From contig NZ_CP119421.1 of NCBI RefSeq assembly GCF_030506305.1, positions 2,682,501 to 2,746,500 on the forward strand: 64,000 bases of DNA. Direction: 5' to 3'. How positions within the stretch are numbered: position 1 is the stretch's first letter; each line of letters starts with the position of its first letter. The stretch is from Porifericola rhodea. Its GTDB lineage: Bacteria; Bacteroidota; Bacteroidia; Cytophagales; Cyclobacteriaceae. The notes beneath the pieces are model-generated. The model was not told the DNA's origin, ran no database searches, and was given only the letters and a program-made list of their open reading frames with translations. This document shows, piece by piece, positions 17,657 to 25,999 of the stretch. Both the position numbers and the translations under genes were made by a program.

Positions 17657-19285
17657 ATGAAAAGAATTAGGTACTATCATGCATGTCTATTTTTTACGCT
17701 ATGTATATTTTACTTAAGTTGTCAACCTACAGAAACTACCAGTACGCTACCAGATAGGCCCAATATACTTTTTGCGATAAGCGATGATCAGTCTTTTTTT
17801 CATACCAGTTTTGCCGGAAGGGAGTGGGTGCAAACGCCTGCTTTTGATTATGTAGCCCAACATGGTTTGTATTTTACCAATTGCTATGCTGGCTCACCTG
17901 GTTGTGCTCCTTCGCGAAGCTCTATTGTAACAGGTCGCTACCACTGGCAAAATGAGCAGGCAGGTCAGCATGCGTCAGGCTGGTTAAAAAAATATGTGCC
18001 CTTTGTAGATTTGCTGGCCAGTAACGGTTACCATACCGGTCGCACTGGAAAGGGGGTAGGTCCTTTTAAGTACGGAGAAGACCCTTTGAGGGCAGATGAT
18101 GCCGCAGGGAGAGCGTATAACGAAATTATGTACGAAGAGGGTAGTGAATCTGACGAGCGTTTTGCTACCGGTATTCGTAACCTGAACTATGCGGCTAATT
18201 TTGAGCAGTTTCTGGAAGAACGCGAAGAGGGTGAGCCTTTCTTCTTCTGGTATGGCTCATCTGAACCACATCGCCGTTTTGAGAAAGACTCCTGGAAAAA
18301 AAGAGGTAAGTCACTGGAAGATGTGGAAGTGCCTGATTTCTTGCCAGATACGGAAGTGGTAAGAGGCGATTTGCTGGATTATGCTGTAGAAATAGAATGG
18401 TTCGACCTGCACCTCATGCGTATGATCAAAAAGCTGGAAGCTATGGGCGAGCTGGATAATACCATTATCATTGTAACCTCAGATAACGGAATGGCTTTTC
18501 CACGAGCCAAAGCCAATGCGTATGAGTATGGGGTACATGTGCCGATGGCAATCAGTTTCCCTAAAAACTTTCCTCAAGGCAAGGTGGTTGAGAAGCCCAT
18601 CAGCTTTATAGACCTGGCACCTACACTTCTGGAACTAAGCCAGACCAAACCCGAGGGTATGCTACCCATCAGCGGAAGAAGTTTAGTGCAACTATTTCAA
18701 AATGGCGAAGAGACAGAAGAGAGCAGAGATTATGTGATGGCAGGTAGAGAAAGGCATTCTTCTTCTCGTTTTGCAAATGCGGGCTACCCTCAGAGGCTGG
18801 TACGCAGAGGTCCTTATCTGTACATCTGGAACATGAAGCCGGAGCGCTGGCCTGCGGGAGCTCCTCAGCGCTTGGTCCCAGACTCCAGCGGAGCAGTATA
18901 CCCTATGTATGGTATAGACTCTGCGGGGGTACATCATTCGGAATGGGCATTTACTGATATTGATGACTGCCCTACCAAATCGTTTATCGTAGAGCATCAT
19001 GATGATGAGCAGTATGGGAAATATTTTGAGCTGGCAGTAGGCAAGCGCCCTGAGTTTGAGATGTTTAACATTGAGCGCGATCCCTCCTGCTTGCAAAACC
19101 TGGCTAATGACCCTGAGTTTGTGGGCATTAAAGATCAGCTGCATACAGTAATGATGCAAGAGCTGGAAGCTACGGAAGATCCTCGTATTGTAGGCCCTGA
19201 CAAAGAGGTGTTTGATACCTACAAGCGCTATAGTCCTATGCGTGACTTTCCGAAGCCAGACTGGGCCATGGCAGAGCAGAACTAA
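17657..19285 (+). CDS. Sulfatase (family S1), lipoprotein, heparan N-sulfatase-like
   Basis: A membrane-anchored sulfatase of 542 residues. The signal ends at Cys22 in FYLSC, so it is probably a lipoprotein. Metal ligands lie in AISDDQ (about 40-45), the formylglycine signature is GCAPSR with Cys83, and SDNGMAFPR marks the C-terminal metal site. The cysteine signature, the HWQNEQ stretch and the absence of a KWH motif recall N-sulfoglucosamine sulfohydrolase-type enzymes, but the exact subfamily is a guess. It is the first of four sulfatase genes between two SusCD modules and should remove sulfate from imported oligosaccharides in the periplasm. Confidence 0.9.
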   Translation: MKRIRYYHACLFFTLCIFYLSCQPTETTSTLPDRPNILFAISDDQSFFHTSFAGREWVQTPAFDYVAQHGLYFTNCYAGSPGCAPSRSSIVTGRYHWQNEQAGQHASGWLKKYVPFVDLLASNGYHTGRTGKGVGPFKYGEDPLRADDAAGRAYNEIMYEEGSESDERFATGIRNLNYAANFEQFLEEREEGEPFFFWYGSSEPHRRFEKDSWKKRGKSLEDVEVPDFLPDTEVVRGDLLDYAVEIEWFDLHLMRMIKKLEAMGELDNTIIIVTSDNGMAFPRAKANAYEYGVHVPMAISFPKNFPQGKVVEKPISFIDLAPTLLELSQTKPEGMLPISGRSLVQLFQNGEETEESRDYVMAGRERHSSSRFANAGYPQRLVRRGPYLYIWNMKPERWPAGAPQRLVPDSSGAVYPMYGIDSAGVHHSEWAFTDIDDCPTKSFIVEHHDDEQYGKYFELAVGKRPEFEMFNIERDPSCLQNLANDPEFVGIKDQLHTVMMQELEATEDPRIVGPDKEVFDTYKRYSPMRDFPKPDWAMAEQN

Positions 19286-19301
19286 GCATAGACACAGGGT
19301 T

Positions 19302-19338
19302 AGCCCCACTTTTACAGATTAAAATGTGGGGCTGCTTT
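19302..19338 (+). terminator. Intrinsic terminator between sulfatase genes
   Basis: The stem AGCCCCAC / GTGGGGCT is extended inward by TTTTA / TAAAA and followed by GCTTTAT. It sits 17 bp after the first sulfatase stop. Confidence 0.65.
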
Positions 19339-19408
19339 ATAATTCGGGCAAAAACTCGCATCTTCATAGCTGTTTAGAAAATACTACACAACAACAACAC
19401 GATTACTC

Positions 19409-20821
19409 ATGACAACCTATCAGCTGGTAACAAAAGCCAGAAGTTTAGCTTTGCTCACCTTTCTCATGTTTTGCTGCTTATTAGCATCCGCTCAAAACGA
19501 TAAATCTCCGCCTCCCAACTTTGTAATCATATTCGCTGATGACCTGGGGTATGGTGATCTGGGTACTTTTGGGCATCCTAGCATACAGACTCCTAATCTG
19601 GATAGAATGGCCACTGAGGGGCAAAAGTGGACAAACTTTTATGTGGCGGCCAGCGTGTGTACACCTAGCCGGGCCGCTTTACTTACGGGGCGCTTGCCCG
19701 TTCGCAACGGCATGTGTAGCAACAAAAGTAGAGTGCTATTTCCCAATTCAGTAAACGGGCTGCCTACTGAAGAGATTACCCTGGCGGAGCAGTTGAAGCA
19801 GGCAGGCTACGCTACGGCCGCCATTGGTAAATGGCATCTGGGGCATAAACCGGAATTTCTGCCTACCTCGCAGGGCTTCGATTATTACTATGGTATTCCG
19901 TACTCTAACGATATGGACAAGGCCGTTAAAAAGGATTATTGGGCAGATGGCGATGATATTCCTTTTCAGGATTACAATGTACCACTCATGCGTGATACAG
20001 AAATAGTTGAGCGGCCTGCCGATCAGACTACTATCACCAAAAGGTATACGGAAGAAACCGTAAAATTTATCAAAGAGCACAAGAGCGAACCCTTCTTTGT
20101 TTATCTGGCGCATAACCTTCCGCACATTCCTCTTTTTGCTTCAAAAGATTTTAAAGGCAAGAGCAAGCGTGGACTCTATGGCGATGTGATTGAAGAGATT
20201 GATTACGGAGTAGGTGAAGTTATAAAAGTGTTAGAAGAAGAAGGGCTGGCGGAAAACACCATTGTTGTCTTCACTTCTGATAACGGGCCCTGGTTGCCAT
20301 TTAAAACACATGGCGGAAGCGCGGGTTTGTTGAGAGCCGGAAAAGGTACCACCTGGGAAGGTGGCATGAGAGTGCCTACCATCTTCTGGTCTCCCTCCAG
20401 GGTAACGCCAGCAGTAGTAAGCGACCTGGGCTCTACTATGGATTTATTTACAACCTTCAGCGCTATGGCTCAGGTAGCTATGCCTAACGATCGTCTTATG
20501 GATGGTGTAGACCTTAGCCCTACTTTACTCAAAGGAGAAGAAAGCCCCAGAAAGCATATTTTGTATTACCGAGGGCCAGAGGTGTATGCTGCGCGCTTGG
20601 GTGAGTACAAGCTTCATTACATCACTCAGGGAGAATATGGCATGTTTGGAGGTAAAGAGGTACACGAAACCCCTATACTATACCATCTGGGTCACGATCC
20701 CTCCGAGCAGTTTGACATAGCAGCTGAGCATCCGGAAGTGATTGAAGAAATCAACCAATTGGTAAAAGAGCATCAGTCTACCTTAGTCAAAGGTAAAGAT
20801 CAGCTGGCAGAGCGAGAGTAA
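19409..20821 (+). CDS. Arylsulfatase A-like sulfatase (family S1)
   Basis: An exported sulfatase of 470 residues with a signal peptide (about 1-28, LLASAQ). It has the classical arrangement IFADDLGYGDLG (41-52), signature SVCTPSRAALLTGR with Cys84 as the formylglycine precursor, IGKWHLG (about 142), and TSDNGPW in the C-terminal half. The pattern is closest to arylsulfatase A and galactosamine-6-sulfatase-like enzymes. A terminator separates it from the sulfatase upstream and a long hairpin (20847-20890) follows it, so it may have its own transcript. The substrate is probably a sulfated sugar released by an enzyme encoded elsewhere. Confidence 0.93.
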   Translation: MTTYQLVTKARSLALLTFLMFCCLLASAQNDKSPPPNFVIIFADDLGYGDLGTFGHPSIQTPNLDRMATEGQKWTNFYVAASVCTPSRAALLTGRLPVRNGMCSNKSRVLFPNSVNGLPTEEITLAEQLKQAGYATAAIGKWHLGHKPEFLPTSQGFDYYYGIPYSNDMDKAVKKDYWADGDDIPFQDYNVPLMRDTEIVERPADQTTITKRYTEETVKFIKEHKSEPFFVYLAHNLPHIPLFASKDFKGKSKRGLYGDVIEEIDYGVGEVIKVLEEEGLAENTIVVFTSDNGPWLPFKTHGGSAGLLRAGKGTTWEGGMRVPTIFWSPSRVTPAVVSDLGSTMDLFTTFSAMAQVAMPNDRLMDGVDLSPTLLKGEESPRKHILYYRGPEVYAARLGEYKLHYITQGEYGMFGGKEVHETPILYHLGHDPSEQFDIAAEHPEVIEEINQLVKEHQSTLVKGKDQLAERE

Positions 20822-20846
20822 AAGTCTGATTGTTACCTTTGTAGTA

Positions 20847-20890
20847 GCCCTTAAGTTAGACCGGCAGGATTATACCGTCTGGCTTAAGGC
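20847..20890 (+). other. Long imperfect hairpin after second sulfatase
   Basis: The arms at 20847-20864 and 20875-20890 can form about 16 pairs, including two G-T pairs and two bulged C residues, around a 10-nt loop. No T-run follows, so it is more likely an RNA-stabilising or processing structure than a standard terminator. Confidence 0.45.
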
Positions 20891-20991
20891 TTAAGAATGG
20901 TAATAGATTACTAATGGTCCTGGGGTATACCAGAAACAATGACTATGCTTGAGTGTTAATTTAGCTCTCGTAACAGACTAACCGTCACATT

Positions 20992-21720
20992 ATGAAATTC
21001 ACTGTTAGCTACTCTGTTCAGGCAGCTAAGCGCTTGCTTTTTGTGTTAATTGCAATAGAAGCAGTATTGGTTGTGGCTTATGTTTTAACACATATGACAG
21101 ACTCTGTACTGTCGCTTAAGTTGCTGCGCAAAATGTTTGATTTAGATGGAGACTTATCTATACCTGCCTGGTTCTCTTCTATGCAATTATTTGTAATCAG
21201 CTTGTTATTGTTCTTATTGTCTGTTCAGGAAAAAAGCATACCAATACCCACGTCGTTCTTTGTAGTAGGAGGGGCCGTCTTTCTTTTCCTTTCGTTAGAC
21301 GAAGGGGTAGCAATTCATGAAAAGGTGACCATACTAGCAAAAAGGTTTTCTTTTGACTGGATGATGTTTCGTGGCAATCATGGAGCCTGGATAGGCAGTT
21401 ATACGTTAATAGCAGTTCCTGCATTGTGGTTAGCGATTCCTCATCTCAAAAAAATGTGGGAAAACTATCGTTATGCAGTGCAGATGGGTCTGGTAGGTGT
21501 AGCAGTGTTTGTAACTGGGGCAGTAGGCTTAGAAATAGCCAGCTATATGTTTTTGCGAGAATCTCCTAACACGACTTTGTATATGATAGAAGTAATTTTT
21601 GAAGAGTTTTTTGAAATGAGCGGAGTTACTCTCATGCTATACGCTGTCTTGCTTTTAGCTCACGATATGTGTACAAATCAGGAGAAAGCCAGTCCGGTAT
21701 ATGCGACTGAGGAAAATTAA
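20992..21720 (+). CDS. Polytopic membrane protein of unknown function
   Basis: I do not recognise this 242-residue protein. About six membrane helices are visible (roughly 14-34, 60-77, 85-103, 133-152, 163-188, 210-226). Charged residues sit in or at the edges of helices in conserved-looking clusters: SLDEG..IHE (Asp103, Glu104, His109, Glu110) and EVIFEEFFEMSG (Glu200, Glu204, Glu205, Glu208). Such clusters could bind a metal, as in integral-membrane hydrolases or oxidases, but no family motif supports a specific activity. It lies among four sulfatase genes on the same strand with 171 and 153 bp of spacing. It may have a role in the locus or simply be embedded in it. Confidence 0.75.
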   Translation: MKFTVSYSVQAAKRLLFVLIAIEAVLVVAYVLTHMTDSVLSLKLLRKMFDLDGDLSIPAWFSSMQLFVISLLLFLLSVQEKSIPIPTSFFVVGGAVFLFLSLDEGVAIHEKVTILAKRFSFDWMMFRGNHGAWIGSYTLIAVPALWLAIPHLKKMWENYRYAVQMGLVGVAVFVTGAVGLEIASYMFLRESPNTTLYMIEVIFEEFFEMSGVTLMLYAVLLLAHDMCTNQEKASPVYATEEN

Positions 21721-21873
21721 GCTTTTAATCAAATACCTATTATCAAGAGCAGCTATCTTAGTAAACATCGTTTGAGGTTGTAGATATTGTTAGAGGGCTA
21801 TGTTCAGACTTAAGAATATTTTATTTCTTTAAACAGATCAATTTTCAACTAAAAATACATTTAAATAAGTATC

Positions 21874-23244
21874 ATGCTTCACCCCTGGATAAGCTCTTTG
21901 ATTTTTACCCTGACGGTGGTCCTGCTCCCTTTTGGTGCCTCCGAAACTCAACAAAAAACTCAGGAACTCCCTAATATACTGCTCATATTTACAGACGATC
22001 AGGGCTATCATGATGTGTCGTACTACGGAACAGAAGATCTGCAAACACCTAATATTGATCGGATAGTAGCAGAAGGGATGCGCTTTGATAATTTTTATGC
22101 CAATTGCCCGGTATGTTCTCCCACACGAGCTGCTCTGCTTACCGGTCGCTATCAGGATTATGTAGGGGTGCCGGGTGTTATCCGTACACATGCCGATAAT
22201 AGCTGGGGTTATTTGGATCCAAAGGCGACTCTCTTGCCCGAGCAGCTAAAAATGGCAGGCTACCATACAGCACTTATCGGAAAATGGCACCTGGGTCTGG
22301 AGTCTCCAAACACGCCTGTTGAGCGTGGCTTTGACTACTTTCATGGTTGGCTGGGTGATATGATGGACGATTACTGGAATCACCGCCGCCACGATATCAA
22401 TTATATGCGACTCAACGGACAGCAGATTGACCCTGAAGGTCACGCTACCGATCTTTTTTCTGACTGGTCTGTAGATTACATTAAGAGCCAGGCAGATGAT
22501 AAGCGGCCCTTTTTTCTTTATCTGGCCTATAATGCGCCCCACTTTCCTGTACAGCCACCTCAGGAGTGGCTGGATAAAGTGAAACAGCGCGAAATAGGAA
22601 TCGACGAAACTCGTGCTAAGCTGGTCGCTTTTATAGAGCATATGGATGATGGAATAGGTAGGGTAATTCAGGCACTGAAAGAGAGTGGGCAGTATGAGAA
22701 TACCCTTATTATCTTCTCCAGCGACAATGGCGGACACTTGCCCAGCAAGGCCAATAACGGGCCTCTGAGAGATGGAAAACAAAGCATGTACGAAGGTGGG
22801 CTCAAAGTACCTACTGCTATTAGCTGGCCCGGAAAAATAGAAAAAGGTAGTATATCAGATCAGCGTTACCTTTCTATGGATTTGTACCCAACCCTATTGC
22901 AGGTAGCCGGTTTACAGCCGAAAGATGCAATAGAAGGAAGAAGCTTCTACACAGAGCTGGTAGAAGGCAGTCAGAAAGAAGAGGAGCGTCCCTTATACTT
23001 TACTCGTCGCGAAGGGGGAACGCATTATGGTGGGCAGAGCATATATGCCGTACGCTTAGGAGATTGGAAGCTTCTGCAAAACAGCCCTTATGAAGCTTAC
23101 GAGCTCTACAACCTGGAAGAAGACCCTTTAGAAGAAAATAACCTGATGGAAGCGCAGCCGGAGAAATACAAAGAACTGAACAAATTACTGATGCAGCATA
23201 TACAAAAAGGAGGGCAGGTGCCCTGGCAGAAGCCTCAGAACTAA
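21874..23244 (+). CDS. Sulfatase (family S1)
   Basis: An exported sulfatase of 456 residues with an N-terminal hydrophobic signal (about 5-23). Landmarks are IFTDDQGYHD (38-47), the signature CPVCSPTRAALLTGRYQ with Cys81, IGKWHLG (about 131), and FSSDNGGH in the C-terminal metal site, followed by the YEGGLKVP stretch usual in arylsulfatase A-type enzymes. CSPTR fits the CxPxR rule for formylglycine formation. It is the third sulfatase of the cluster; the fourth starts 50 bp after it and is probably on the same transcript. Confidence 0.93.
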   Translation: MLHPWISSLIFTLTVVLLPFGASETQQKTQELPNILLIFTDDQGYHDVSYYGTEDLQTPNIDRIVAEGMRFDNFYANCPVCSPTRAALLTGRYQDYVGVPGVIRTHADNSWGYLDPKATLLPEQLKMAGYHTALIGKWHLGLESPNTPVERGFDYFHGWLGDMMDDYWNHRRHDINYMRLNGQQIDPEGHATDLFSDWSVDYIKSQADDKRPFFLYLAYNAPHFPVQPPQEWLDKVKQREIGIDETRAKLVAFIEHMDDGIGRVIQALKESGQYENTLIIFSSDNGGHLPSKANNGPLRDGKQSMYEGGLKVPTAISWPGKIEKGSISDQRYLSMDLYPTLLQVAGLQPKDAIEGRSFYTELVEGSQKEEERPLYFTRREGGTHYGGQSIYAVRLGDWKLLQNSPYEAYELYNLEEDPLEENNLMEAQPEKYKELNKLLMQHIQKGGQVPWQKPQN

Positions 23245-23294
23245 AAAAAACTCATTTTACGCTTCTATCCTATAAATACTAACAACCTAAAGCC

Positions 23295-25115
23295 ATGCAA
23301 AAACTTAACATTAATGCACTGCTAGTGCTACTTTTCTTAAGCGTTAGCTTTTCGGGAAGGGCACAGCAGGAGCAGCCAAATATCCTCTGGATTGTAAGCG
23401 AAGACAATAGCCCGCTAATTGGCGCTTATGGCGATTCATTCGCTACTACTCCAAATATTGACCAGCTAGCCAAAGAGGGAGTACTGTACGAAAATGCTTT
23501 TGCTACCGCCCCGGTTTGCGCACCTTCTCGCTCTACGCTAATTACAGGTATGTACCCCAATGCTATGGGTACCCAACATATGCGTAGTACTTATCGGATT
23601 CCGGAGATGATACAGTTTTTTCCCAAGTATCTGAAAGAGGCCGGTTATTATACCAGTAACAATTCTAAAAAAGACTACAATACTACCGACCAACCCGAAG
23701 CCTGGGATGAATCTAGTAATACGGCGAGCTACAAAAACAGGGCAGAAGGGCAGCCTTTCTTCTCAGTTTTTAATATAAATGTATCTCATGAAAGCTCGGT
23801 ACATACCAAGCTTGAGAAGCTTAACCATGACCCGGAAAAAGTGTCTATTCCTCCGTATCATCCTCGTACTCCTGAGATGAAATACGACTGGGCGCAGTAC
23901 TATGATAAAGTGCAGACGATGGACAGCATAGTGGGTGAAATTTTGCAAGAACTGGACGAAGCCGGGCTGGCGGAAAATACTATTGTATTTTACTATAGCG
24001 ATCATGGAGGGGTTATAGGCCGGAGTAAGCGGTTTATGTATGAATCAGGTTTACATATTCCTTTGGTTATCCGTTTTCCTGAAAAATACAAGCACCTGGC
24101 TCCGGGACAGGCCGGTAGCCGTACCGATAGGCTGGTAACTTTTGTGGATTTTGCCCCTACTGTATTGAGCCTGGCAGGCGTAAAAATTCCTGGCTATATG
24201 CAAGGGCAGGCCTTCTTAGGTAAACAGGAAGGCGATGAAAGAGCGTATGCGTATAGCTTTAGGGGCCGTATGGATGAGCGCATAGATATGGTGCGTTCAG
24301 TACGCGATAAGCAGTACCGATACATTCGTAACTATCTACCCCATAAAATTTATGCGCAATACATAGAATATTTGTGGAGGGCTCCTTCCATGCGTTCGTG
24401 GGAGAAGGCTTTTTATGCTAATGAACTGAATGAGGTGCAGGCTAAGTTTTTCGGCGCTAAACCTTTAGAAGAATTGTACGATGTAGCCGCAGACCCTCAT
24501 AATGTTAACAACCTCGCTACAGACCCTCAATATACTGCTGTATTGGAAAGAATGCGTAAGGCAAATCAGGATTGGATGTTGGAGATCAAAGATATTGGCT
24601 TTGTACCTGAGGCTATGATGGAAGCCCTAAACAAAACTACAACACTCTATGAGTTTGGTAACAGCCGTAACTATCCGCTAAAAAAGATCATGAAAACGGT
24701 AAAGATGATTACCCACAAAGATATGGACGGTATACAGAAGAGTCTCTCATCACAGGACCCTATTGTACGTTACTGGGCGGCTACAGCCTGTACCATTCAT
24801 CAGGAAGAGGCAGGCAGCCTTACGGCGGACCTCAAAAAGTTAACGCAGGACGAAGCAGTAGCTGTACAGATAGCCGCTGCTGAAGCGCTTTATCATCTAA
24901 ATGAAAAACAGCTGGCGGTGCAAACTCTGAAAAAAGCACTGAAAGCAGATAATGAAATGGCGAGAGTGCAGGCAATCAACGTACTGGAAACGCTAAACCA
25001 GGATGCGAAACCTGCTCTAAACGATGTAAAAGCCCTGTTGCCCGATGATAAAGAAGACCGAGCATATGATGTAAGAGCTGCCCGCAGGCTGGTAGAAAAA
25101 CTGGAACAGGAATAG
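23295..25115 (+). CDS. Sulfatase with C-terminal HEAT-like helices (heparan N-sulfatase-like)
   Basis: An exported enzyme of 606 residues. A signal peptide (about 1-23, GRAQ) is followed by the sulfatase fold: IVSEDNSP (33-40), signature VCAPSRSTLITGMYP with Cys75, and YYSDHGG in the C-terminal metal site. The region around AIDMV..SVRDKQYRYIRNY is typical of heparan N-sulfatase-like proteins. Residues about 480-606 are made of short paired helices with repeated Ala and Leu spacing (PIVRYWAATAC, AVQIAAAEALYHL, MARVQAINVLETL), as in HEAT repeats. This extension makes it 100 or more residues longer than the third sulfatase and may bind a partner or a long substrate. The gene ends 66 bp before the hairpin that precedes the second sigma gene. 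Confidence 0.92.
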   Translation: MQKLNINALLVLLFLSVSFSGRAQQEQPNILWIVSEDNSPLIGAYGDSFATTPNIDQLAKEGVLYENAFATAPVCAPSRSTLITGMYPNAMGTQHMRSTYRIPEMIQFFPKYLKEAGYYTSNNSKKDYNTTDQPEAWDESSNTASYKNRAEGQPFFSVFNINVSHESSVHTKLEKLNHDPEKVSIPPYHPRTPEMKYDWAQYYDKVQTMDSIVGEILQELDEAGLAENTIVFYYSDHGGVIGRSKRFMYESGLHIPLVIRFPEKYKHLAPGQAGSRTDRLVTFVDFAPTVLSLAGVKIPGYMQGQAFLGKQEGDERAYAYSFRGRMDERIDMVRSVRDKQYRYIRNYLPHKIYAQYIEYLWRAPSMRSWEKAFYANELNEVQAKFFGAKPLEELYDVAADPHNVNNLATDPQYTAVLERMRKANQDWMLEIKDIGFVPEAMMEALNKTTTLYEFGNSRNYPLKKIMKTVKMITHKDMDGIQKSLSSQDPIVRYWAATACTIHQEEAGSLTADLKKLTQDEAVAVQIAAAEALYHLNEKQLAVQTLKKALKADNEMARVQAINVLETLNQDAKPALNDVKALLPDDKEDRAYDVRAARRLVEKLEQE

Positions 25116-25180
25116 AAAGAAGTAAAAAATAAAGTAGGCTTCTGCCCTGACAATAGAGGCTTCTTTAAATTTTACTTGAA

Positions 25181-25229
25181 AACAAGCTTAGGTTTTAACA
25201 TATTCATAAAATTAAAGCCTGAGCTTGTT
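25181..25229 (+). promoter_or_regulatory. 18-bp hairpin directly upstream of second PUL sigma gene
   Basis: The arms AACAAGCTTAGGTTTTAA (25181-25198) and TTAAAGCCTGAGCTTGTT (25212-25229) pair along all 18 positions, two of them G-U, around a 13-nt loop. The structure ends 17 nt before the ATG of the sigma gene. No T-run follows. It may end transcripts from the sulfatases, protect their 3' ends, or control sigma translation. Confidence 0.6.
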
Positions 25230-25246
25230 CCGTATCTCCCAAACCT

Positions 25247-25855
25247 ATGTCTTTAGCTGCTAACAAATACTGTGATGCCCGCCTATGGAAACGCCTGAAA
25301 AATGGAGAGCAGGAAGCTTTAAGCCAGATTTTTGATCAACACATACTTTTGCTCTACAGCTACGGACATAAATTTACTCCTGATCGGGAGCTGGTAGAAG
25401 ATTGCATCCAGGACCTTTTTGCCGAAGTATGGGAGAAGAAAGAGCGTCTTAGCGATACCGATAGTATAAAGTTTTACCTGTTTAAAGGACTGAGGCGGAG
25501 AATTATACGTCAGCTCAACGAGAGTAAAATGTGGGCTCAGAGAGATTTGCAGCCCGACCCTATCTGTTTCTCTCATGAAGACCGTATTATCCTGAACCAG
25601 CTTAATCAGGTGCAAATTAAACAGCTGAACCTTGCACTGGCTCATCTGAGCAAACGGCAAAAAGAGGTCATCTACCTTAAATTTTACAATCGCTTTACCT
25701 ACGACGAAATTGCCGAAGTCATGGACATCAATAAGCGTACGGTCTATAATCTCGCCTCCCAGGCTATAGCCAGCCTTTATAAAGAGCTTAAACCCCAGCA
25801 AGATATACTTTTCCCCCTTTGGTGGCCTGCTTTAGTAGCTACCATGTTGTCATAA
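25247..25855 (+). CDS. ECF RNA polymerase sigma factor (PUL module 2)
   Basis: A FecI-like sigma factor of 202 residues. Region 2 (about 10-85) includes LWKRLKNGEQEALSQIFDQH and LVEDCIQDLFAEVW; region 4 (about 125-180) includes LSKRQKEVIYLKFYNRFTYDEIAEVM and a helix-turn-helix. It is paired with the FecR gene 144 bp downstream and should activate the second SusCD pair, and perhaps the sulfatases. The C-terminus is hydrophobic (LFPLWWPALVATML). The start codon is only 17 nt from a strong hairpin, which may limit its translation or separate it from the sulfatase transcript. Confidence 0.93.
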   Translation: MSLAANKYCDARLWKRLKNGEQEALSQIFDQHILLLYSYGHKFTPDRELVEDCIQDLFAEVWEKKERLSDTDSIKFYLFKGLRRRIIRQLNESKMWAQRDLQPDPICFSHEDRIILNQLNQVQIKQLNLALAHLSKRQKEVIYLKFYNRFTYDEIAEVMDINKRTVYNLASQAIASLYKELKPQQDILFPLWWPALVATMLS

Positions 25856-25999
25856 ATGTAATGTTTAGGAGAGTTAGTTGTAATCTTATTAATGAAAGTG
25901 TTCATTCTTTAATAGCAGCGTAAATATTAATTTTCTTGTAGATAAAGCCGTGAACTTTTCGGTGTAGCTGCTTTTCCTGTATAGCAACAACCTAATACT

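Noticed and set aside
18692-19309. A 205-codon minus-strand frame
   Set aside because: It lies antisense to the sulfatase gene at 17657-19285, whose signature is complete, and the product resembles nothing known.
22246-22782. A 178-codon minus-strand frame
   Set aside because: Antisense to the sulfatase gene at 21874-23244; no features of its own.
25136-25166. AGGCTTCT repeated twice after the fourth sulfatase
   Set aside because: It is an 8-bp direct repeat and not an inverted one, too short to support a terminator or a regulatory array.
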